Assembly: GCA_035504095.1 (NCBI GenBank)
Contig: DATJSN010000110.1
Coordinates: forward strand, 1-19,365
DNA length: 19,365 nucleotides
Reading direction: 5' to 3'
DNA from: DATJSN01 sp035504095
GTDB taxonomy: Bacteria > Planctomycetota > Phycisphaerae > WQYP01
This document shows positions 13,990-19,365 of this stretch, piece by piece. Made by a program: the position numbers and the translations under genes. The notes under the pieces are model-generated. The model saw only the letters and a program-made list of their open reading frames with translations, was not told the origin of the DNA and did not search any database. How positions within the stretch are numbered: position 1 is the stretch's first letter; each line of letters opens with the position of its first letter.

Positions 13990-14105
13990 TCCTCTGCGTC
14001 CTCCACGTTAAAACGTCGTGCCGTTGTGTCGTTGTGGTAAAAATAATTTGATAAAAATTCTTCTGTGTTCCCCCGTGGCACTCTGTGTCCCCTGTGGTGA
14101 ACGTT
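13990..14105. repeat. Family 3 repeat block
   Basis: TCCTCTGCGTCCTCCACGTT, GTCGTGCCGTTGTGTCGTTG and CTCTGTGTCCCCTGTGGTGA make up this block, which runs to within 8 bp of the terminase stop. The same words appear at 10881-10957. The remaining gap (13876-13989) shows nothing recognisable. Confidence 0.6.
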
Positions 14106-14113
14106 TTTCGCTC

Positions 14114-15517
14114 TCACTCTTCCCCCCACATGGCGACATGAAGCCGGCGCTGGTCTTCTTTTTCCCGTTCCTGCTGTCTGATAATTTCCGGGTCCGGCAA
14201 CGCCAACCGCCCCGCCGCTTCCCGTTCGGCCTGCATGGCCGTCCGTTCATCCATCTGTTTTGGTTCTGCCGGCGGTTGGCCGTAATCGACGCCACAGACT
14301 AAATACCGCAAGGCATCCATCGCGTGATTGTTGGCATCTTCCGGTATGGTTTTCTGCGCGCCGGCAGAATCTTTGGAATACTCGTATTCACTTGCTTCAC
14401 GCGCCACCGCCGTGCAGCAGTCCCAGACTTCCAGCCGCCCTGAGTTCACCCGCTGCTCGACCATCGCGATGCCGGTTGTTATCTGTTTAACCTTGTTCGC
14501 GACGGCCGGAATATCCAGGCGGCGAAGCTGGGCGATGAGGTCCGCACGCGCCGGATCGCAGTAATAGCATTCAACAGCCCATTTAATCGTCAGTTCCCTC
14601 ACCCGGCGGGCAAGCTCATCAAACGGCATTTTTGTTTCGTAAATTTCTTCTATGATCCGCAGGACGCCATCCTGTGAGAGTACGCCGATGACCACCGCCG
14701 TCGGATCGGTCCAGCCCCAGTCGATGGCGCCCGCGCTGCGCACGGCGGGAATAGTCATCTTGCCGGACGCGGGCGCCGGGACAATGCAATCGGGAAGCTT
14801 TGGGTAAACCAGGCCCTCCGCCGCGGCCCATACGCCATCGAGTAAGCGCTTACGGCGTACGCCGGTAAGTCGCGATAGAACCTCCTGCCGGTAGCGCGCG
14901 CCGCGATGAGTCCATTTTCCATCCGCGAACATAACCGGATTGTCTGTCAGTCGGCTTTTTAATCGCACAAGCTCGCCGATGTTTGCCCGCTGATTCAGCC
15001 AGTGCCCGGGCGTGCCGGGATTGCAATCCAGGATAATTTGATTCCAACCCATCGCATCGCCGGACAGGCGCGTTACCAGCATTTCGTAATCGTTCACGGA
15101 AAGCTCGGTAGCTTCAAAACCGGTGATCGTGTCGAATTCAGTGGACATAATTCGAGCCGGATCGTCGCAACCCGCGATAACGATTTCAGCGCCGCCGGGC
15201 ATGATGTAGCTGGATCGTCCGTCACGCTGCCTGGCGTCGGTGATCCAGCCGCGCGGTTTGGCGATCTCTTCCCAGATTTGCAAAACGGATTGCGTCATTG
15301 ATCGCCGGGTTTTTCGTACCCACAGGTGACGCGAATGAAGATAGCGTAAGCAAAGCTGTGCCGTGCGAACGATTGCCGCCGTGGTCTTGCCGGTGCGCGC
15401 CGGGCCTTCCAGCAGCACGCGCGGGCTTGGGCATCGGAAAAGTTCGCTTGCCGCACCGTTAAATTTCATTGGAGATGATCCATTCGGCGGCGCCGGCATT
15501 ATTTTTTTATGGTGCAT
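14114..15517 (-). CDS. Phage terminase large subunit (ATPase and nuclease)
   Basis: The 467-residue protein has the ATPase and nuclease halves of a packaging terminase. Walker A is at residues 38-46 (GPARTGKTT), the Walker B/catalytic Glu region at about 132-139 (TGFEATEL), and the coupling motif at 160-170 (QIILDCNPGTP). Nuclease acidic residues are D266 (IDWGWTDPT), D321 (YYCDPARADL) and D401 (NNHAMDALRYL). All key residues are present, so the enzyme is probably active. It pumps DNA into the prohead and cuts it. The start is uncertain: 15517 is the longest ATG, with internal ATGs at codons 7 and 17, and none has a clear ribosome site. A MITE-type end lies directly upstream of the start, so the 5' leader may have been replaced. 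Confidence 0.93.
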   Translation of the reverse strand: MHHKKIMPAPPNGSSPMKFNGAASELFRCPSPRVLLEGPARTGKTTAAIVRTAQLCLRYLHSRHLWVRKTRRSMTQSVLQIWEEIAKPRGWITDARQRDGRSSYIMPGGAEIVIAGCDDPARIMSTEFDTITGFEATELSVNDYEMLVTRLSGDAMGWNQIILDCNPGTPGHWLNQRANIGELVRLKSRLTDNPVMFADGKWTHRGARYRQEVLSRLTGVRRKRLLDGVWAAAEGLVYPKLPDCIVPAPASGKMTIPAVRSAGAIDWGWTDPTAVVIGVLSQDGVLRIIEEIYETKMPFDELARRVRELTIKWAVECYYCDPARADLIAQLRRLDIPAVANKVKQITTGIAMVEQRVNSGRLEVWDCCTAVAREASEYEYSKDSAGAQKTIPEDANNHAMDALRYLVCGVDYGQPPAEPKQMDERTAMQAEREAAGRLALPDPEIIRQQEREKEDQRRLHVAMWGEE

Positions 15518-15520
15518 AAT

Positions 15521-15580
15521 TTAGAATCACTAACAAAATGTAGAACAGGCTCTCCAGCCTGTTCCCTCATTGAGCAGCCT
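15521..15580. mobile_element. Truncated MITE-like element
   Basis: TTAGAATCACTAACAAAATG resembles the left end of the 3951 and 9858 elements, and the following AACAGGCTCTCCAGCCTGTT...TTGAGCAGCCT matches the inside of the 3951 copy. After AGCAGCCT it breaks off into a family 2 element, which seems to have inserted into it. A possible partner end is at 16172-16189. Confidence 0.55.
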
Positions 15581-15585
15581 CTCAT

Positions 15586-15701
15586 ATAGCCCCCGGCTTG
15601 CCGGGGGCAGAGTTCCACAACAACTAAATTTGCTTATCTCGCGCAGAATTTTGCGAATTCTGATATTCGGCAGTCTCTGCCCCGGCCAAGGCCGGGGCTA
15701 T
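15586..15701. repeat. Dispersed 116-bp inverted-repeat element, family 2, copy 2
   Basis: Same ends as 4336-4453 (ATAGCCCCCGGCTTGCCGG ... CCGGCCAAGGCCGGGGCTAT) and a similar core with AACAACTAAATTTGCT. It lies between the two terminase genes and interrupts the truncated MITE-like element, so it arrived later. Confidence 0.8.
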
Positions 15702-15720
15702 GTGAAAAAACATTTGCGGC

Positions 15721-16059
15721 CTAATGCGGCTCCACTTCTTTTTTCTTCTCATCGAGTATCACAATAAGCTGCTCCGGATCAGGACCGGCCGAGGCTTCAT
15801 TCTCGTTGCTCTGGCCGAGTAATTGCCGGCCCAGCCAGATCATCATTGTGACGTTGCCCCCCAGTGCCGCTTCGATCTGTGCCTGACGCAGATTTTTTCG
15901 CACTTCGGCCCTGTTTTTGGCAAGAATTGGCGCAAAACGCTTGGCGCCAATCGCCGCTACAGTGCAGCCGAGGATGTCGGCGATCTCGGAATTGCTGCAT
16001 CCAGCCGCCGCGAGTTCGCCGACGATCTTTGAGTCAGGATTGTTTTGTAGTCTTGGCAT
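15721..16059 (-). CDS. Phage terminase small subunit
   Basis: The 112-residue protein has an N-terminal helix-turn-helix ('IVGELAAAGCSNSEIADILGCTVAAIGAKRF', about 12-42), a helical oligomerisation part ('AEVRKNLRQAQIEAALGGNVTMMIWLGRQLLGQ') and an acidic tail. 'GNVTMMIWLGRQLLGQ' is a hallmark of phage small terminases. It recognises the packaging site and loads the large subunit. A GAGG site lies 5 nt before the ATG. The gap to the large subunit (203 bp) is filled by two repeat elements, although the genes usually touch. Length and order are normal. Confidence 0.85.
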   Translation of the reverse strand: MPRLQNNPDSKIVGELAAAGCSNSEIADILGCTVAAIGAKRFAPILAKNRAEVRKNLRQAQIEAALGGNVTMMIWLGRQLLGQSNENEASAGPDPEQLIVILDEKKKEVEPH

Positions 16060-16956
16060 AAAAACCTCTAATATTTAGCCACAGAGATCAACGTAGGGGA
16101 TAGGGAACAGGGCACAGGCCATAGAATTTCAACCACGAAGAACACGAAAGTATTAATAGCTCCCGCCTTAATTTTGTTAGAGACACTAAACACATATTAG
16201 GGTTTATTACTCCAATTTTGGGCCTTCTAAGCGCTACAACGTTACAAGGTCTTGTTTTATAGAGTATTTCGCACTTTCTGATCCGTAACATGATTAGTGC
16301 TTGTTGCGCCTTTAAGAGTGGAGGAAACATCTATATTTTCAGGGGTTGTAGCGCTGTAGCGGTTGCGTTTTCCCCATGCTCCGGCAATACCTCTCGAACG
16401 CGTAACGAAACGATCCCGATGGCCGTCGGGATTATGCGACTCGACTGAGCTCGCCGAAGTCCGATGGGCGCAGATTAGTTTTACCACAACGACACCCTTC
16501 GATCCCGAACCCTCGGGACTCAGGGCAGGCCCTTCGACGCGGCCCCTCGGTGTTACCCTTCGACATTGCTCAGGGCTGGCTCGGGACAGGCTCAGGGCAG
16601 GCAAAACGACACCACGACACAGCGGAGGAAATAGGGAATATTTCCGCGAGGCCACCCGTTGATATTTACTTGTCAAAGAACCGGCTTTAAGAGGCTCTGA
16701 TACTGAATAGGACAACCATCCGGCGCGGCGAAGCCGCGCCGAGAGAGTAGAACAGTGGATCAGGCGAACAGTGGAGCAAATATGGATATTCGCAAAATTG
16801 CGAACGCGCAGGGGAAGCAGCTGCGCTGAGTAGGGAGTCGGGAGAAGGCGGCTGCCGCCGCAGTTTGAAGTGTTCAGTGTTTGCAACCGCAAAGAAGAGA
16901 AGAGAGCGAAGAACACGAAAGGTGGCTGCGCCGCGAAGTAAAAATTAATTTTGCCA
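16060..16956. other. 900-bp gene-free gap built from repeats
   Basis: No real gene is recognised. Contents seen: family 3/4 repeats at 16077-16150 (CCACAGAG, GGGGATAGGGAACAGGGCAC, CCACGAAGAACACGAAAG); a MITE-type end at 16172-16189 (TTTTGTTAGAGACACTAA); an inverted repeat GCGCTACAAC/GTTGTAGCGC (about 16231 and 16347); CTCGACTGAGCTCGCCGAAG and CTTCGAC...CTCAGGGCAGGC motifs (16438-16600); a 9-bp stem with GAA loop (CGGCGCGGC/GCCGCGCCG, 16721-16741); and TACTGAATAGG (16701-16711), a partial match to the start-proximal motif. A long minus-strand reading frame here is translated repeat and is rejected. Confidence 0.6.
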
Positions 16957-17427
16957 TTAAGCCGCCTTTCTTTGTTGCTCATCCGGCCTGCCCAGGAATG
17001 CCCGCTTCAGGCTCAAAAGCGTATCACGGATGATCTGGGCCTTGTCGTCATCAAAAGATTCCGCCCGTTTAATAAATTCGTTGAATGCTTTACCGACGCG
17101 CTGCCGATCATCCCGGTCGCGTATCAACGGTAAACAGTCTTTGGGCCTGAAGTATGCCCGCGTATCTTCGCGGGCGCGCTGCCTGTGCTGGTTTTCTTTT
17201 TTGATGGCTTTGAGAATCTGGCGAAAAATAATTCGCGATGCATAGCCGCGTATGCCGTCCGGCCCGGATTTCACCGGATTAAATTTGACCAGATGCGGAA
17301 GGGTATTAACCGCCGCATCCATCGCCGCATCGTAGCGGTCGGTTTCATTGAGCCAGCGAAACTTAGGCGAACGGGAAATCGATTCCGCGAGCTCATAGAC
17401 CCAGGCGTTGGCTTCCGGTGCGTTCAT
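16957..17427 (-). CDS. Possible phage sigma-like / late regulator protein
   Basis: From ATG 17425-17427 the product has 156 residues. Residues 28-80 read 'NETDRYDAAMDAAVNTLPHLVKFNP...GPDGIRGYASRIIFRQILKAIKKENQ', which resembles sigma70 region 2 in phage-type sigma factors (T4 gp55 style: an acidic helix, 'KFNPxK', then a 'GYxSRIIFRxILKxIKKE' helix). The rest is basic and helical. It lacks a visible region 4, as gp55-like factors often do. It is first in the minus-strand series, ahead of the terminase genes, where a late-gene activator would fit. An in-frame TTG extension to 17463 is not favoured because it covers a promoter-like sequence. The family call is tentative; a generic helical DNA-binding protein is possible. 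Confidence 0.5.
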   Translation of the reverse strand: MNAPEANAWVYELAESISRSPKFRWLNETDRYDAAMDAAVNTLPHLVKFNPVKSGPDGIRGYASRIIFRQILKAIKKENQHRQRAREDTRAYFRPKDCLPLIRDRDDRQRVGKAFNEFIKRAESFDDDKAQIIRDTLLSLKRAFLGRPDEQQRKAA

Positions 17428-17433
17428 GATTTG

Positions 17434-17463
17434 TGTATAGCAAATTGGACCGCGTAGTCTCAA
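17434..17463 (-). promoter_or_regulatory. Promoter for the sigma-like gene, probably leaderless
   Basis: On the minus strand TTGAGA, an 18-nt spacer and TATACA form a good sigma70-type promoter. The -10 ends only 6 nt before the ATG, so transcription should begin at or next to the start codon. No ribosome binding site is present, in agreement. Confidence 0.5.
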
Positions 17464-17534
17464 GCGAAAAGTAAAAAAAATAAATTGGGCCGCATTTCTG
17501 CGTCCTCGGTTCGATAAGGCTCACCGCGGGCTGC

Positions 17535-17580
17535 GTAAAAATTCTATTCCCTGTCACCTGTACCCTGTCCCCTACGTTGT
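17535..17580. repeat. Family 4 repeat (CCCTGT...CCCCTAC type)
   Basis: TATTCCCTGTCACCTGTACC followed by CTGTCCCCTACGTTG matches the C-rich stretches at 10985-11013 and, inverted, 16094-16118. Function unknown. Confidence 0.55.
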
Positions 17581-17664
17581 CCTATATGGCTAAATCCCCA
17601 TTTCAAGAAATAAATTGCATCCTCTGGTGAACGGTGTAAACTATAAGCACATGTTTGGGCGGTT

Positions 17665-17943
17665 ATGTTTCAAAGAATCCTGGATAACATAAACAATATA
17701 GACTACAAAAAGTTGGTCTATCAAATACACGCCGTATCACTGGTCGTGTTCGGTGCGGGAGAAGCCCCATTTTTAATTCTCCTGGGCATTCTGGCCCTTT
17801 GTAGAGTCAAAATACACGCCATCGTTTTTATCATTAATGCCATACTCATCTTCTTAGGCGTCGTCCTGCCGCGATTGGTTTATCGGGATATAACGCCTAA
17901 AACCCTGGATAAATTGGTGGAACAGATGAAGGATGGAGGGTAA
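17665..17943 (+). CDS. Small membrane protein, unknown function
   Basis: The 92-residue product has two hydrophobic segments ('LVVFGAGEAPFLILLGILALC', about 26-46, and 'IHAIVFIINAILIFLGVVLPRLV', about 50-72), a short polar N-terminus and a charged tail. The ATG has GGGCGG very close upstream (2 nt), which is not optimal spacing. Its stop is 5 nt before the pseudopilin start, so the two genes form a pair. No family is recognised. Being next to a pseudopilin, it may serve the same envelope machinery, but this is inference only. Confidence 0.55.
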   Translation: MFQRILDNINNIDYKKLVYQIHAVSLVVFGAGEAPFLILLGILALCRVKIHAIVFIINAILIFLGVVLPRLVYRDITPKTLDKLVEQMKDGG

Positions 17944-17948
17944 AAATC

Positions 17949-18953
17949 ATGAGAGCAACATCGAAGTACTTAACGCGGTCAAAACAACGGGCCTTCACGC
18001 TTATCGAATTACTTGTCGTTATCTCGATTATAGCCCTGTTAATATCTATTCTTTTGCCCAGTCTGGCCAAGGCCAAGGAATTAGCCGACCGCGCTGTTTG
18101 TTCGGCGAATATCAGAAGCATTATTCAGTCCATGACCATCTACGCGCAGGATAGCCATGGCGTATTTCCCTGTGCTGTCGGTCCCTACAGCACCTATATC
18201 AATGATGCGGCGATGCCGCAGGTTTCGACGCCTTACCCCGGTCTTACAAGCTCGGCCGGCACAATCGCCAATTATTGGCTCAATACGGCTAACGCCGACG
18301 GTACCGGCGGAAGTCCTCTTGGTTCATTGTGGCTGCTGGTCTTAACCGGCCAGGATCCGCCTAAAATATTCATATGCCCATCCGATCCCATTGCTACCGA
18401 GCCGTCATTATTGTACACGTCAACCATACCGAATTGTTTCCCCAACTTCGGATATTTGAGCAACTCGGCTACTACGCCGAGCACCAGCGGACAGGGCGAA
18501 AGCTATTCCATCGCTTATCCCTGGTTGTACAACTCGGCGGGTAATGTCATGGAGAATGCCGGAAACTGGTGGGTCAACGATTCGAGTACGGATGTCCCGA
18601 TTGCCTGTGATATGGCGCCGCAGAGCAACACCGGCTCCGGCGTGTTTCAGCGCGCCACCACGATCGCGGCAACGGCCAATACTTATGGCGATTATATCTT
18701 TAACTCCGGCAATCATACCGGCGACGGACAGAATGTCGGATTTGCCGACGATCATGTGGTATGGGAGACAAGTCCTTATGTAGGCCAGCAAGGGGACAAT
18801 ATCTTTACTTATAATCCCAGTGTACCCAGCGGAGCAGGCACGCCTGTAACGACCACGGGACTGATAGGACAAACGATAGAGGTATCGACAATCACCGCCC
18901 CTTATGACACTTGCATGGTTCCCGTGCGAAATGTAGATAATGGAAATTGGTGA
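17949..18953 (+). CDS. Type II secretion/pilin-like pseudopilin (planctomycete prepilin protein)
   Basis: The 334-residue protein has a class III prepilin leader: basic residues, 'KQRA', then 'FTLIELLVVISIIALLISILLPSLAKAKE' with Phe +1 and Glu +5, the site for prepilin peptidase cleavage and methylation. The -1 residue is Ala where Gly is usual. The large globular part ends with 'NVGFADDHVVWETSPYVGQQGDNIFTYNPS', like the C-terminal FADGHV motif of the big planctomycete pseudopilin families but with Asp in place of Gly. GGAGG is 9 nt before the ATG. It is probably membrane-anchored and assembled by a type II secretion or pilus-like system. Such genes are very numerous in Planctomycetes, so the exact partner is unknown. 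Confidence 0.88.
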   Translation: MRATSKYLTRSKQRAFTLIELLVVISIIALLISILLPSLAKAKELADRAVCSANIRSIIQSMTIYAQDSHGVFPCAVGPYSTYINDAAMPQVSTPYPGLTSSAGTIANYWLNTANADGTGGSPLGSLWLLVLTGQDPPKIFICPSDPIATEPSLLYTSTIPNCFPNFGYLSNSATTPSTSGQGESYSIAYPWLYNSAGNVMENAGNWWVNDSSTDVPIACDMAPQSNTGSGVFQRATTIAATANTYGDYIFNSGNHTGDGQNVGFADDHVVWETSPYVGQQGDNIFTYNPSVPSGAGTPVTTTGLIGQTIEVSTITAPYDTCMVPVRNVDNGNW

Positions 18954-18982
18954 GATAAATAAAATCTCTGAGAAAATGTGTA

Positions 18983-19067
18983 GAGCAGTCCCGATTAGTC
19001 GGGACTGCTCAGTGAGGGAACAGGCTGGAGCCATTCGACAGGCTCAGGCTGTAAGCCTGTCCCACAC
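18983..19067. repeat. Hairpin (possible terminator) plus family 1 remnant
   Basis: GAGCAGTCCCGA and TCGGGACTGCTC form a perfect 12-bp stem with loop TTAG (18983-19010), starting 30 bp after the pseudopilin stop. The next part (GAACAGGCTGGAGCC, then CAGGCTGTAAGCCTGTCCCA) belongs to the family 1 repeats. The hairpin is a likely transcript end but has no T-run. Confidence 0.55.
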
Positions 19068-19154
19068 CCACGGCAAGCCGGCGGTAAATATTTCTCTGAG
19101 TTCTCCATGATCTTGTATGTTACCAAAGAACCAAAAACATGGTTCAATAGAAAG

Positions 19155-19203
19155 GGTTGCTGTGCCTGAGGCGAAGCGCAGCGTAGCCCCAGGCACAGCA
19201 ACC
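19155..19203. repeat. Long stem-loop with GC-rich loop
   Basis: GGTTGCTGTGCCTG (19155-19168) and CAGGCACAGCAACC (19190-19203) make a perfect 14-bp stem around a 21-nt loop (AGGCGAAGCGCAGCGTAGCCC). Judging from its form it is another dispersed repeat. It lies 150 bp before the next gene start. The rest of 19204-19342 shows nothing recognisable. Confidence 0.6.
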
Positions 19204-19356
19204 AGCGGCGCCAGATCGAGTGTAATCGAGTCCGTTGAGACTGTCACAGAGCGGGATCGGCGTCGCTTACATGGTATCAGCCCGAACAGCCGACAGAGCG
19301 GTCGCCGGGATGCTGCCCCGTGCACCAGCTCGCATCTGCAAGAAAGGGATTTGACC

Positions 19357-19365
19357 ATGGACCCA
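19357..19365 (+). CDS. Start of a gene that leaves the window
   Basis: ATG GAC CCA at the edge is preceded by AAAGGGA at about 7 nt, a good ribosome binding site. Only three codons are visible, so nothing can be said about the product. Confidence 0.35.

Noticed and set aside
16257..16982. Minus-strand open frame of 241 codons
   Set aside because: It is translated from several dispersed repeats, has no family-like pattern, and overlaps the 3' end of the sigma-like gene. The last 35 or so codons look slightly more protein-like and could be a remnant, but this is not enough to call.
16060..17664. tRNA gene or attachment site at the right end of the module
   Set aside because: I found no cloverleaf, no CCA-type 3' end and no long direct repeat shared with the left end of the window, so a tRNA-based prophage boundary cannot be supported here.
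19044..19358. Minus-strand open frame of 104 codons at the right end
   Set aside because: Mostly translation of the 14-bp stem-loop and a family 1 repeat; no protein family features; overlaps the gene start at 19357 on the other strand.

Overview
The window looks like a chromosomal segment of a planctomycete, probably of the class Phycisphaerae. The reasons are PEP-CTERM tails of the type VPEPASLGIFGFGVMGMLVRRR, a long pseudopilin with an FTLIELLVVISIIALLISILLPSL N-terminus and a degenerate FADxHV C-terminal motif, and gaps packed with palindromic repeats of the GTGGGACAGGCTTCCAGCCTGTC kind. The taxonomic call is inference from these signatures only.

Most of the window (79 to about 17460, minus strand) holds an HK97-type phage head module in textbook order: a possible sigma-like regulator, small terminase, large terminase, portal, prohead protease, major capsid protein, gp6-like connector, head-tail joining protein. 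All these reading frames look full length. Such a module normally spans about 7 kb of nearly touching genes. Here it is stretched to about 16 kb, because only the last two genes still overlap. The other gaps hold other genes and repeats: terL-portal has a multi-TM protein and a broken PEP-CTERM gene; portal-protease has a zinc-ribbon protein, a small membrane protein, a secreted Cys-rich peptide and a PEP-CTERM protein with an FGE/SUMF1-like fold; capsid-connector has a lipoprotein, a small TM/coiled-coil protein, a two-domain glycosyltransferase and an opposite-strand sulfotransferase. No integrase, tail, replication or clear lysis gene is seen inside the window.

At least five kinds of dispersed repeat occupy the gaps. 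The most informative are MITE-like elements with 15-20 bp terminal inverted repeats (core GGG[A/T]CTCTAACAAAA) flanked by TTA. They sit exactly between the stop of one gene and the start of the next. Repeat sequence has also become coding: the C-terminal tails of the portal and the protease read into repeats.

The right end (17665 to 19365) is plus-strand, host-like DNA: a small membrane protein and a pseudopilin in tandem, then hairpins, then the start of a gene that leaves the window.

The best lead is this expanded but apparently intact head module. It could be an old prophage, a domesticated phage-derived particle or a gene-transfer-agent-like locus. Two head genes 6 kb apart share an identical 14-nt sequence abutting the start codon, and a sigma-like gene lies upstream of the module.
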